From Nocardia macrotermitis (GTDB lineage Bacteria; Actinomycetota; Actinomycetes; Mycobacteriales; Mycobacteriaceae), in assembly GCF_009604405.1 (NCBI RefSeq), contig NZ_WEGK01000003.1, forward strand, positions 186,001 to 250,000: a stretch of DNA of 64,000 bases, read 5' to 3'. Positions within the stretch are counted from its first letter, which is position 1. Every line of letters starts with the position of its first letter. Below are positions 50,291 through 58,233 of this stretch, one piece after another. Made by a program: the position numbers and the translations under genes. The notes beneath the pieces were generated by a model, which worked only from the letters and a program-made list of their open reading frames with translations, made no database searches and had not been told where the DNA came from.

Positions 50291-51547
50291 GTGCCGAACA
50301 CGCAGGACGATCAGCAAACAGGTGACCCGAACTATGTCGTCGGGCTGGATCTCGCGGGCCGCCGCGTCGTCGTCGTGGGCGGCGGCTCGGTGGCGCAGCG
50401 GCGGCTGGGGCTGCTGATCGCCTCCGGCGCCGATGTGCGGGTGATCAGCCGGACCGTGACCCCGGCCGTCGAGGGGATGGCCACCTCGGGGCAGATCAGC
50501 GTCGAATTGCGCGATTACGCCGCCGGTGACCTCGAGGGCGCGTGGTACGCGGTGGCCTGCACCGACGAGCCCGAAACCAATGCCGCGATCGTCGCCGAGG
50601 CGACCGAGCGACGCATCTTCTGCGTCCGCGCCGACAACGCGCGGCTGGGTACCGCCGTGACGCCGGCGACCGCCCGCTACGACGGTATGACTCTCGGCGT
50701 GCTGGCCGGGGGACGTCATCGTCGCTCGGCCGCGGTGCGCAACGCACTGCTCGAGGCGCTGCAATCCGGTGTGGTGACCGGTGATTCGGAACCGGCCGCA
50801 CCCGGGGTCGCCCTCGTCGGCGGCGGGCCCGGCGATCCGGACCTGATCACCGTGCGTGGCCGCAGGCTGCTGGCGCGAGCGAATCTCGTTGTCGCGGACC
50901 GGCTCGCGCCCCCGGAACTGCTCGCCGAACTCGCCCCCGACGTCGAGGTGATCGACGCGGCGAAGATCCCGTACGGCCGGGCCATGGCGCAGGAGGCCAT
51001 CAACGCCGCGCTCATCGAGGGCGCCAAGGCCGGGAAATTCGTCGTGCGGCTCAAGGGCGGCGACCCGTACGTGTTCGGGCGCGGCTACGAGGAACTCGAA
51101 GCCTGCGTGGACGCGGGTGTGCCGGTGACGGTCGTGCCTGGCGTCACCAGCGCCATCTCGGTGCCCGCACTGGCCGGGATCCCGGTCACCCATCGCGGCG
51201 TCACCCATGAATTCGTCGTGGTCAGCGGGCATATCGCGCCCGATCATCCGGACTCGCTGGTGGATTGGTCCGCGCTGGCCCGGCTGCGCGGAACGCTGGT
51301 GCTGTTGATGGCGGTCGAGCGGATCGAGAAGTTCGCTGCGGTATTGCTGGAGGGGGGGCGTCCGGGCGATACGCCCGCCACCGTCGTCCAGGAGGGCAGT
51401 CTGCGCACCGAGCGGGTGTTGCGCGCGGAGCTGTCGACCGTCGCCGAACGTGTTCGCGCCGAAGGTATTCGGCCGCCCGCGATCATCGTCATCGGCCCGA
51501 CGGCCGGTTTCGAAGCCGCGCCGTCGGAGTCCGCCGAGTCCCGGTAG
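50291..51547 (+). CDS. cysG: CysG-type uroporphyrinogen-III methyltransferase/precorrin-2 dehydrogenase
   Basis: 418-aa two-domain enzyme feeding sirohaem and cobalamin pathways. Seen: N-terminal precorrin-2 dehydrogenase domain with RVVVVGGGSVAQRRLGLLIA and VRVISRTVTPAVEG; C-terminal SAM-dependent methyltransferase with LVGGGPGDPDLITVRG, LVVADRLAPPELLAELAPDV, RLKGGDPYVFGRGYEE and TVVPGVTSAISVPALAGIP, all intact. GTG 50291 is chosen over an earlier in-frame start at 50252. Same as Rv2847c in position between cobB and efpA of M. tuberculosis. Confidence 0.96.
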   Translation: MPNTQDDQQTGDPNYVVGLDLAGRRVVVVGGGSVAQRRLGLLIASGADVRVISRTVTPAVEGMATSGQISVELRDYAAGDLEGAWYAVACTDEPETNAAIVAEATERRIFCVRADNARLGTAVTPATARYDGMTLGVLAGGRHRRSAAVRNALLEALQSGVVTGDSEPAAPGVALVGGGPGDPDLITVRGRRLLARANLVVADRLAPPELLAELAPDVEVIDAAKIPYGRAMAQEAINAALIEGAKAGKFVVRLKGGDPYVFGRGYEELEACVDAGVPVTVVPGVTSAISVPALAGIPVTHRGVTHEFVVVSGHIAPDHPDSLVDWSALARLRGTLVLLMAVERIEKFAAVLLEGGRPGDTPATVVQEGSLRTERVLRAELSTVAERVRAEGIRPPAIIVIGPTAGFEAAPSESAESR

Positions 51548-52125
51548 GTTCGCGCGGCGCTTCGTGCGAAATCCGCTGCCGCCGTACATTTGTGGCCGTA
51601 TCGACGCGGTGCCGCGAGGTCGGTGACCGGGTGCTGCGGGGTGCGATGCGTCGGTTCGGGTCGTGCGGGCGGCGGTGCGCGGACCGTCACCGCGCAGCGC
51701 CGGTAGCTGCGGCGCCGATGCGTCGCGAGTCGATCGCCGAGTCTTGCGGCAGGCCAGCGGATTTCACGTGTCACCAGCGGTTTTGCTCGTATCGCCGGGA
51801 GTCTCGATGAGTGGTTCCCGGTGATTGCGCAACCGTAATTTTGTGTGACATGGATCACAATGTTGAGTTCACCAGACTCCCCACAATTCCAGGTAACCGA
51901 GTTACTGTGTGTTCGGTAGTTTTCCCCGTAGGGCGATGCGGCGCTACGGTCACCAGCCCTGACCTGCCGCACGTTCTCCGGTGCGATCCCGGCGTAGCGA
52001 GTGGCCGTCACCCTCGGGTGGAGGCGAATCGAGCCCGCCGGTCGTCGTGACGGCGGGGCGTGCCCCGTAGTGGCCCGGCCGTAGGACCTGCCGCGATCTT
52101 CACGTTCGAGAAGCGGGATGGAAAT
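51548..52125. other. Long leader or intergenic region with CRP-type site
   Basis: 578 bp without a recognised gene. The right half is AT-richer and has a perfect CRP-like palindrome (51844-51859) followed by GTAAC (51893-51897) / GTTAC (51901-51905) and a pyrimidine-rich stretch. An RNA leader or small RNA could start here; no known riboswitch consensus is evident. Confidence 0.5.
51844..51859. promoter_or_regulatory. CRP/GlxR-type operator
   Basis: TGTGACATGGATCACA fits the TGTGA-N6-TCACA consensus of CRP-family regulators (GlxR, Cmr, Rv3676) perfectly. It is 267 bp upstream of the unknown gene at 52126 and in non-coding DNA. Confidence 0.7.
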
Positions 52126-52719
52126 ATGGCTGTACGATCTGTCGATCCCATTGACCGAGGTGTCTGGGAGGTTGCCCGCTGGCGGGCTCATGTACGTAAG
52201 CATCCGCTGCGCTATCACCTGGTCGTCATCGCGCCGACCGCCGCGGAGGTGGTCCGGTGCGCGGGCGGGTGGGTGTTCGACCGCACGTGCGCGGGGTGGC
52301 AGGTGACCGCCCTGATCGCCGAATGCTCGAACGTCCGTCCGCTCGGAATTCTCGGCGCGACGGTGCTGGATCTGGAACAGGCGCTGACCGTTCTCGAGCG
52401 CGACATGCACCCGAACGCGATCGCGGTGGCCTCGCAGACGTATCTGTCCGACGATCGGGTGCGCGCCGGCGTGCACGAATACCTCGACAGCCGGCCCGTC
52501 GAGGTCGCGCTCTGGGGTGACGGACTGCCCAGCGAACTGGACGACCGGGTCGAGCCGGTGAGTCATCGGATGAGCAATGCCGCGCGGGTGTTCAAGAACT
52601 GCGCGTTGGCCGCGGCGGGTTTCCCGGAGGAATCGGCCGCGGAGATCGAGGCGTTCCGCACGCGCGAGCTGCCGCCGCCGAGCTGTCGATACGACGGAGA
52701 TCTCGTCTCCGCCAGGTGA
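52126..52719 (+). CDS. Hypothetical protein (197 aa)
   Basis: 197-aa protein I do not recognise. Seen: WEVARWRAHVRKHPLRYHLV, VIAPTAAEVVRCAGGWVFDR, QVTALIAECSNVRPLGILGA, TVLDLEQALTVLERDMHPNA, then VEVALWGDGLPSELDDRVEP and SHRMSNAARVFKNCALAAAG: a balanced alpha/beta pattern, no signal peptide or TM. ATG 52126 follows GGATGG; an earlier in-frame start at 52060 is possible. The upstream region includes a CRP-type site, suggesting carbon- or cAMP-linked control. Confidence 0.65.
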   Translation: MAVRSVDPIDRGVWEVARWRAHVRKHPLRYHLVVIAPTAAEVVRCAGGWVFDRTCAGWQVTALIAECSNVRPLGILGATVLDLEQALTVLERDMHPNAIAVASQTYLSDDRVRAGVHEYLDSRPVEVALWGDGLPSELDDRVEPVSHRMSNAARVFKNCALAAAGFPEESAAEIEAFRTRELPPPSCRYDGDLVSAR

Positions 52720-53021
52720 ATTCGCGGTTCGATCCCGCAAAAACGTTGTGCCCGTTCATGGATGACGTTCACATTCCTGGAGAGCGGGCTCGGGATCGGT
52801 CGCGTGACCGTGCGCCCCGGCACTGTTGTGCCGGGGCTGTCGGCATATGTAATCCATTGGCGCCGAAAGGCATTCGCGTACACATCTGAGTCCGTCGGGC
52901 CGTCTTCCCGGATGCGGTGAGAGCATCGGCGAGCGGTCGGGCACGCTGACACATGTCACTGAGAAATGATATTCTCGCGTCCGAGAATCAAACTTCCATT
53001 CTGCAAGAGTGAGGTACTGCG
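52720..53021. other. Promoter region of the aldehyde dehydrogenase gene
   Basis: 302 bp, no gene. It holds the inverted repeat at 52971-52988 close to the ALDH start and otherwise nothing recognised. Confidence 0.5.
52971..52988. promoter_or_regulatory. Inverted repeat upstream of aldehyde dehydrogenase
   Basis: ATTCTCG (52971-52977) / CGAGAAT (52982-52988), perfect 7-bp arms with a 4-bp centre, 33 bp before the ALDH start. TetR- or MarR-like operator geometry; the regulator is not adjacent. Confidence 0.5.
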
Positions 53022-54479
53022 ATGGCGTTGCAGTCGGTATTGGACGATCTACGCAAGCTGCCCGGCACGGGTGAGGTCATCCCGGTCATCGATCCGGTGA
53101 CCGAGGAGCCGATCACCGAATTCACCGACTGCGGGCCCGAGGCCGTCGACGCGGCGGTGGCTCGGGCGCGCGCGTCGTTCGAATCGGGCGTCTGGCACGG
53201 CATACCCGGACGCGAACGCGCGAAGGTCATGTGGCGCATTGCCGACCTGATGGACCACTACGCCGAGGATCTGGCTCAGCTGGATTCACTCAACACCGGC
53301 ATGCCGCTGGCCCAGGCGCAGATGATCGTGCCCACCTGCGCGGAATTCTTCCGCTACTACGCGGGCTGGTGCACCAAGGTCAACGGCACCGCGCACGAGG
53401 TGCAGATGACCGGCGGCATTTCCGGCGCGTACGCCGATATGCACGCCTACACGCTCAAGGAGCCCTACGGCGTGGTCGGGCTGATCTTCCCGTGGAACGG
53501 CCCGGTGTTCAACGCGTGCGCCAAGATCGCCCCGGCGCTGGCCGCGGGATGCAGCAGCATCGTCAAACCTGCCGAGGAGACGCCGCTGTCGGCGCTGCTG
53601 CTGGACCGCATCATCGCCGAGGCCGGGGTGCCCGAGGGCGTGGTCAACCTGCTCAACGGTTACGGCGCCACCGCGGGCGCGGCGCTGACCGCGCACCCGG
53701 ACGTAGAGAAGATCGCCTTCACCGGGTCGACCGAGGTCGGCAAGGAGATCGTGCGCGCGTCGGCCGGCAACCTCAAGAAGGTCATGCTCGAACTCGGCGG
53801 CAAATCGCCCGTGCTGATCTACGACGACGCCGATCTGGACATGGCGATCATGATGGCCTCGATGGGCATCTTCATCCACTCCGGTCAGGGGTGCGTGTGC
53901 GGCTCCCGGATCTTCGTGCAGCGCGGGGTCTACGAGCGTGTCGTCGAAGGCGTCGCGACGGTCGCGAAGAACCTCAAGCTGGGCGGGCCCAAGGAGGAGG
54001 GGGCCATGATCAGCCCGCTCATCAGCGCCAAACAGCTCACCCGTGTGCTGGGCTACCTCGAGGAGGGCAAGCGGGACGGTGTCGAGATCGTCACCGGCGG
54101 CGAGCGGCTCGATCGGCGCGGATACTTCGTGCAGCCGACCGTGCTGACCAACGTCGACCCCGCCACCAGCCGCCTCTACAAGGAGGAGATCTTCGGACCG
54201 GTGGTGACGATCCTGCCGTTCGACGACGATGACGAGGCCGTCGCCCTGGCCAACGACACCACCTACGGCCTGGCCGCGACCGCCTGGACGACCAACCTGG
54301 CCCGCGCCCACCGCATCGCCAAGCGGCTCCAGGCGGGCACGGTCACGCTGAACTGTCAGCTGGTCTTCGACCACGCCGTGCCGTTCGGCGGATACAAGCA
54401 GTCCGGTTGGGGTCACGAATTCGGTCGCGAGGGTATCGAGGCGTACATGCAGACCAAGTCGGTCTGGGCGCAGCTGTAG
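53022..54479 (+). CDS. Aldehyde dehydrogenase
   Basis: 485-aa NAD(P)-dependent aldehyde dehydrogenase. Seen: GLIFPWNGPVFNACAKIAPA, coenzyme loop IAFTGSTEVGKEI, general base Glu257 in ELGGKSP, nucleophile Cys291 in GQGCVCG, YKEEIFGPVVTILPF and a C-terminal PFGGYKQSGWGHEFGREG. All catalytic residues are present. Length and motifs fit the broad betaine-/phenylacetaldehyde-type group; substrate unknown. ATG 53022, 15 bp after GAGTGAGG. Probably single transcription unit with a hairpin after it. Confidence 0.95.
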   Translation: MALQSVLDDLRKLPGTGEVIPVIDPVTEEPITEFTDCGPEAVDAAVARARASFESGVWHGIPGRERAKVMWRIADLMDHYAEDLAQLDSLNTGMPLAQAQMIVPTCAEFFRYYAGWCTKVNGTAHEVQMTGGISGAYADMHAYTLKEPYGVVGLIFPWNGPVFNACAKIAPALAAGCSSIVKPAEETPLSALLLDRIIAEAGVPEGVVNLLNGYGATAGAALTAHPDVEKIAFTGSTEVGKEIVRASAGNLKKVMLELGGKSPVLIYDDADLDMAIMMASMGIFIHSGQGCVCGSRIFVQRGVYERVVEGVATVAKNLKLGGPKEEGAMISPLISAKQLTRVLGYLEEGKRDGVEIVTGGERLDRRGYFVQPTVLTNVDPATSRLYKEEIFGPVVTILPFDDDDEAVALANDTTYGLAATAWTTNLARAHRIAKRLQAGTVTLNCQLVFDHAVPFGGYKQSGWGHEFGREGIEAYMQTKSVWAQL

Positions 54480-54492
54480 TGAATCGTTCCGG

Positions 54493-54527
54493 CGGCCCGT
54501 CCCCGAGTGGTGCTTCGGGGCGGGCCG
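54493..54527. terminator. Hairpin after aldehyde dehydrogenase gene
   Basis: CGGCCCGTCCCCGA (54493-54506) / TCGGGGCGGGCCG (54515-54527): 13 bp with one bulged T, 8-nt loop, 14 bp after the ALDH stop. No T-tract, as usual for high-GC actinobacteria. Confidence 0.65.
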
Positions 54528-54656
54528 TCGGTGCGCTCGGGAGTTGCGGTGCGGGTGCGACCGGTGCGATGGTGCCGGGATGCTGGAGGAACGTGGTCCG
54601 TACGGCCCGAACTGGTTCGTTTTTGACCCGGCCGGTATCGGTTACAGTGGCTCACT

Positions 54657-56147
54657 GTGCCAGATAACCCCGCTGCGACGATGGACCATCCGATGACCCA
54701 GCGGGCCTTCGGGTTGCCGATTCTGGTGCTCAGCGGGTTGAACCTGATGGTGATCCTGGACGGGACCATCGTGATCCTGGCCCTGCCGCGCCTGCAGGAG
54801 CAGATGGGGCTGTCGAGTTCGGGCAGTGCCTGGACGGTGACCGCCTACGGATTGACCTTCGCCGGGTTGATGCTGCTGGGCGGCCGGATCGGCGACCTGT
54901 TCGGGCGCAAGCGCGTGCTGATGGTCGGCGTCGCGGTGTTCACCCTGTCCTCGCTGGTGTGCGGTCTGGCGCAGGACGAGATCATGCTCATCCTCGCGCG
55001 CGGTGTGCAGGGGATCGGCGGCGCGATCGCGGCGCCGTCGGCGATGGCGCTGGTGGTCAGCACGTATTCGGCCGGTCCGGTGCGCACGCGGGCCATCGCG
55101 ATCTTCGGTTCCATGCAGGCCATCGGTTCGGTCGGTGGATTGGTGATCGGCGGTGCGCTCACCCAGTTGAACTGGCGGCTCGTCTTCCTGATCAACGTGC
55201 CGATCGGCATCGTGATCGTGCTCGGCGCGATCTTCGTGTTGCGTGATACCGCCCATCATCGGGCGGCGCTGGATGTGCCCGGTTCCGTGCTCGGCACGGC
55301 GGCCTGTGCTGCGGTCGTGCTCGGCGCCACCGAGGGACCCAACTGGGGATGGACGAGTCCGGTGATCCTCGGATCGTTGATCGCCGGGGCGATACTGCTG
55401 GTGGCGTTCATCATCGTGGAGCGGTCCGCGCAGAATCCGGTGTTGCCGCTGTCGCTGTTCAAGAACCGCGACCGGTCGGTGACTTTCGTTGCGCTGCTGC
55501 TCGGTTCGGGCGTGCTGGGCGGGATGACCTACTTCGTCGCGCAGTTCCTGCAGAATGTGGTGGGCTACAGCCCGCTGATCGCGGGTGTGGCCTCGATTCC
55601 GTTCACCCTCGGGGCGGGAGTCGGCACGGCTGCGGCGTCCCGGGCCGTGGTCATGGTCAAGCCGCGCTGGTTGCTGGTGCTGGCGGGAGTCTTCCTCGCC
55701 GCGGCGGGCGTCTACGGATCCACGCTGGACGGCGGTGTGCAGTACTGGCCGACGCTGCTGATCCTGTTGTTGGCGGCCGGTTTCGGCGTCGGGTTGGTGA
55801 TCGTCACCGGACCGCTGTGCCTGCTGGTCGGTGTGCCGGTGGCCGAGGTCGGTCCGCTCTCGGCGATCGGTCAGATGATCTTCGCGCTGGGTACGCCGCT
55901 CTCGGTGGGTGTCCTGACCCCCATCGCCGCCTCGCGCACCCTGTCCATGGGGGGACGTACCGGGCGTGCGGCGTTGATGACCCCCGCCGAGATCGACGCG
56001 CTCAGCAGCGGTTACACCCTGGTCTTGCTGATCTGCGGCGTCTGCGCGTTCGTCGTCGGCCTGATCGGTTTCACACTGCGCTACACACCGCAGCAGCTCG
56101 CGCTGGCCCAGGATGCCGAGAAGGAATCGCAGCAGTCCGACGTCTGA
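54657..56147 (+). CDS. efpA: MFS multidrug exporter (EfpA type)
   Basis: 496-aa proton-driven exporter of the DHA2 (14-TM) family. Seen: opening ITVLDGTI-like motif (VILDGTIVILALPRLQEQMG), SAWTVTAYGLTFAGLMLLGG, motif A GRIGDLFGRKRVLMVGVAVF, RGVQGIGGAIAAPSAMALVV, IVLGAIFVLRDTAHH and a hydrophobic second half with ASIPFTLGAGVGTAAASR. Corresponds to Rv2846c efpA, which follows cysG in M. tuberculosis; here two genes lie between. GTG 54657. Expected to export lipophilic drugs or lipids. Confidence 0.93.
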   Translation: MPDNPAATMDHPMTQRAFGLPILVLSGLNLMVILDGTIVILALPRLQEQMGLSSSGSAWTVTAYGLTFAGLMLLGGRIGDLFGRKRVLMVGVAVFTLSSLVCGLAQDEIMLILARGVQGIGGAIAAPSAMALVVSTYSAGPVRTRAIAIFGSMQAIGSVGGLVIGGALTQLNWRLVFLINVPIGIVIVLGAIFVLRDTAHHRAALDVPGSVLGTAACAAVVLGATEGPNWGWTSPVILGSLIAGAILLVAFIIVERSAQNPVLPLSLFKNRDRSVTFVALLLGSGVLGGMTYFVAQFLQNVVGYSPLIAGVASIPFTLGAGVGTAAASRAVVMVKPRWLLVLAGVFLAAAGVYGSTLDGGVQYWPTLLILLLAAGFGVGLVIVTGPLCLLVGVPVAEVGPLSAIGQMIFALGTPLSVGVLTPIAASRTLSMGGRTGRAALMTPAEIDALSSGYTLVLLICGVCAFVVGLIGFTLRYTPQQLALAQDAEKESQQSDV

Positions 56148-56364
56148 TCCGTGGTGGTCACACCCGTCGGGCATTGTTCCGGTGGCGTGGGTTGGGGTGG
56201 ATGTCGCACCCTTTGTCGGTAGGCGCACCCGATACGTGGCGGTGGATCGGGGAAGTTGTCGGGTAAGGGGTGCGGCTGTGGATTGGTGCTGGTCGGGGGC
56301 GGTTTGGGATGGTTAGGGTGGGGCTTGTCGGGGGAATCGCCCTCGCGTTGGGGATGGAGGGGAA

Positions 56365-57054
56365 ATGGCTGCGGAGGCTGTGGGCGGGGAGTTTCGGACG
56401 GGGTGGTCTTGTGCGCAGGTGAGTGCGGTGGATCCGGCGTACGACTGGGAGTTGGTCGAGGGGGAGGTGGTGGTGCGCGGGCGGATCGGGTATCGGCACC
56501 GGCTGGTTCGGGATGCGTTGATGCGGGCGTTGGGTGTCGCGCGGCGTGGGCGGTATGCGGTGCATGCGGATCAGCGCGTGGTGCTCGGTGAGTTCAGTGC
56601 GGTGCGGCCGGATGTGGTGGTGGTCGACGAGTCGGCGGTGGAAATGTATGCCGCCGAAGGGATTCCGGCGGCTGCGGCGGTGCTGGTGGTGGAGATCGTC
56701 TCGGATGATTCGCGCGGGCACGACTGGTATCGGATGCCGCGGTTGTACGCGGCGGCGGGGATCGCCAATTTCTGGCGGGTCGAGCGCGGGGTGGATGATC
56801 GTCCGATCGTCTATCAGTACTGGCTCGATCAGGAGTCGCGCGAATACATTCCGGCGCCGACGCCGATCCACACGGGCACGTTGTCCACCGCGGTGCCGTT
56901 CCCGGTGCGGGTCGACCTGTCGGCGATCTACACGCCCAGGCCCGGCGGCCGGGATGCGCGCAGGTCGGGCGGGCGCGGGATGTCGCTGGGGTTCGGGGCC
57001 GGATGCGTTGGCGGACAACGGCATTCGGTCGGGTCGGTACCGAGCGGGCGGTGA
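56365..57054 (+). CDS. Uma2 family (DUF820) endonuclease-like protein
   Basis: 229-aa protein of the Uma2/DUF820 restriction-endonuclease-like family. Seen: YDWELVEGEVVVRGRIGYRH, then the PD-(D/E)xK-type core VRPDVVVVDES and AAAVLVVEIVSDDSRGHDWY followed by RMPRLYAAAGIANFWRVE, and a disordered Arg/Gly-rich C-terminal tail from about 190. Activity of these proteins is not established. ATG 56365. Overlaps nothing; convergent with the SMP-30-like gene 18 bp away. Confidence 0.88.
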   Translation: MAAEAVGGEFRTGWSCAQVSAVDPAYDWELVEGEVVVRGRIGYRHRLVRDALMRALGVARRGRYAVHADQRVVLGEFSAVRPDVVVVDESAVEMYAAEGIPAAAAVLVVEIVSDDSRGHDWYRMPRLYAAAGIANFWRVERGVDDRPIVYQYWLDQESREYIPAPTPIHTGTLSTAVPFPVRVDLSAIYTPRPGGRDARRSGGRGMSLGFGAGCVGGQRHSVGSVPSGR

Positions 57055-57072
57055 GCGCGGATGTGGGAGCGA

Positions 57073-58068
57073 TCAGGGAGCGAGCCGGACCACGGCGATC
57101 GCGGATTCGGCGAGGCTGCCCAGATACAGGGCGCCGTCGCGTTCGGCCACACCGGTGACCATCGCGTAGGTATCGGCCTCGCGTTGCAGGTCGTGGACGA
57201 GTGCGCCGTCGAAGCCGTAACCCTGCACCCAGGTGGTGCGCACGGGTTTGGGTTGCAGCGCGGGCGGTATCGCCCAGACGAGTCGGCGCAGGATGCCGGG
57301 CAGCGGAAGGAGCATGTCCAGCAACGGATTTCGCGGCGTGACCAGGGCCACCCAGATCAGTCCGTCGCTGCCCAGCCCCATGTTGTCGGGCATACCGGGC
57401 AGATTCTCGACCAGGTGGTCCGAGGTCCCGGCCTTCGAGCCGGACAGGTGACAGCGCGTGATGCGGTAGGCCGCGGTCTCGGCGACCAGGATGTGCGAGC
57501 GATCCGGGGCAAGCACGATGCCGTTGGCGAATTGCAGTCCGTCCAGGAGGGTTTCGACCCGGCCATCGGGCGTGCGGCGGAACAGTCGCCCGGTGCCGGA
57601 ATGCTCGAAGATGTCACCCAGGTAGTCGTCGAACGAGTACCGGCGGGTGGATGCGGAGAAGTAGATCGTCCCGTCCTCGTCGGCGACGACATTGCTGGCG
57701 AAGTTGAGCCGCTCCCCGTCCACCTCGTCGACCAGCACCTCCAACTCCCCGTGCGGTGCGGCGAGCCGCAGCAGTCCGCGCTCGGAGTCGCAGATCAGCA
57801 GGGAGCCATCGGGATCGGCGTGCAGGCCCAGCGGGCGGCCACCCGTATCGCCGATCTGCTCCACCGCTCCGCTCGCGGGATCGACCGCGAGGATCGCGCC
57901 GCCACTGATTCCGGTCACGACGCGGCCGTCCGGGGCGAGCACGACATCCTCGGGGATCGCGCCGGGCAGCGTGAGCAGTCGAGGTTCGGGCATCGGCGGC
58001 ACGCTGTGGCTTTCGCGAGCGCGTGCCGGTGCCTTCGGCGGCGTCCAGCGTTCGGGGTGAAGCGGCAT
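57073..58068 (-). CDS. SMP-30/strictosidine-synthase-like beta-propeller protein
   Basis: About 331-aa six-bladed beta-propeller. Seen: PEPRLLTLPGAIPEDVVLAP, GISGGAILAVDPASGAVEQI, GRPLGLHADPDGSLLICDSE, LNFASNVVADEDGTIYFSAS, ANGIVLAPDRSHILVAETAA, HLVENLPGMPDNMGLGSDGL and a final GALYLGSLAESAIAVVRLAP, each a blade. Family members are lactonases or gluconolactonase-like hydrolases with a bound metal. ATG 58068 is preferred; the frame opens at 58188. No signal peptide. Confidence 0.85.
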   Translation of the reverse strand: MPLHPERWTPPKAPARARESHSVPPMPEPRLLTLPGAIPEDVVLAPDGRVVTGISGGAILAVDPASGAVEQIGDTGGRPLGLHADPDGSLLICDSERGLLRLAAPHGELEVLVDEVDGERLNFASNVVADEDGTIYFSASTRRYSFDDYLGDIFEHSGTGRLFRRTPDGRVETLLDGLQFANGIVLAPDRSHILVAETAAYRITRCHLSGSKAGTSDHLVENLPGMPDNMGLGSDGLIWVALVTPRNPLLDMLLPLPGILRRLVWAIPPALQPKPVRTTWVQGYGFDGALVHDLQREADTYAMVTGVAERDGALYLGSLAESAIAVVRLAP

Positions 58069-58233
58069 TGCCGAACCGTACCGCTTCGTGCGGTACGCAT
58101 CGGCAGGGTATGGGCTCACCGACGATGCGGCAGCGGTCTCGACGGTGTCCGCCGTTCGGTCCTGCGATCCTCGGTGAATCCTGGTCACGAGATGTCAGCG
58201 CGGCTCTGCGGCGAGCCCGGACTGGGACGACAG

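Noticed and set aside
51890..52060. ydaO/c-di-AMP riboswitch suggested by GGTAACCGAGTTAC
   Set aside because: Remaining conserved blocks of that riboswitch are absent and the downstream gene is not a cell-wall hydrolase or rpf.
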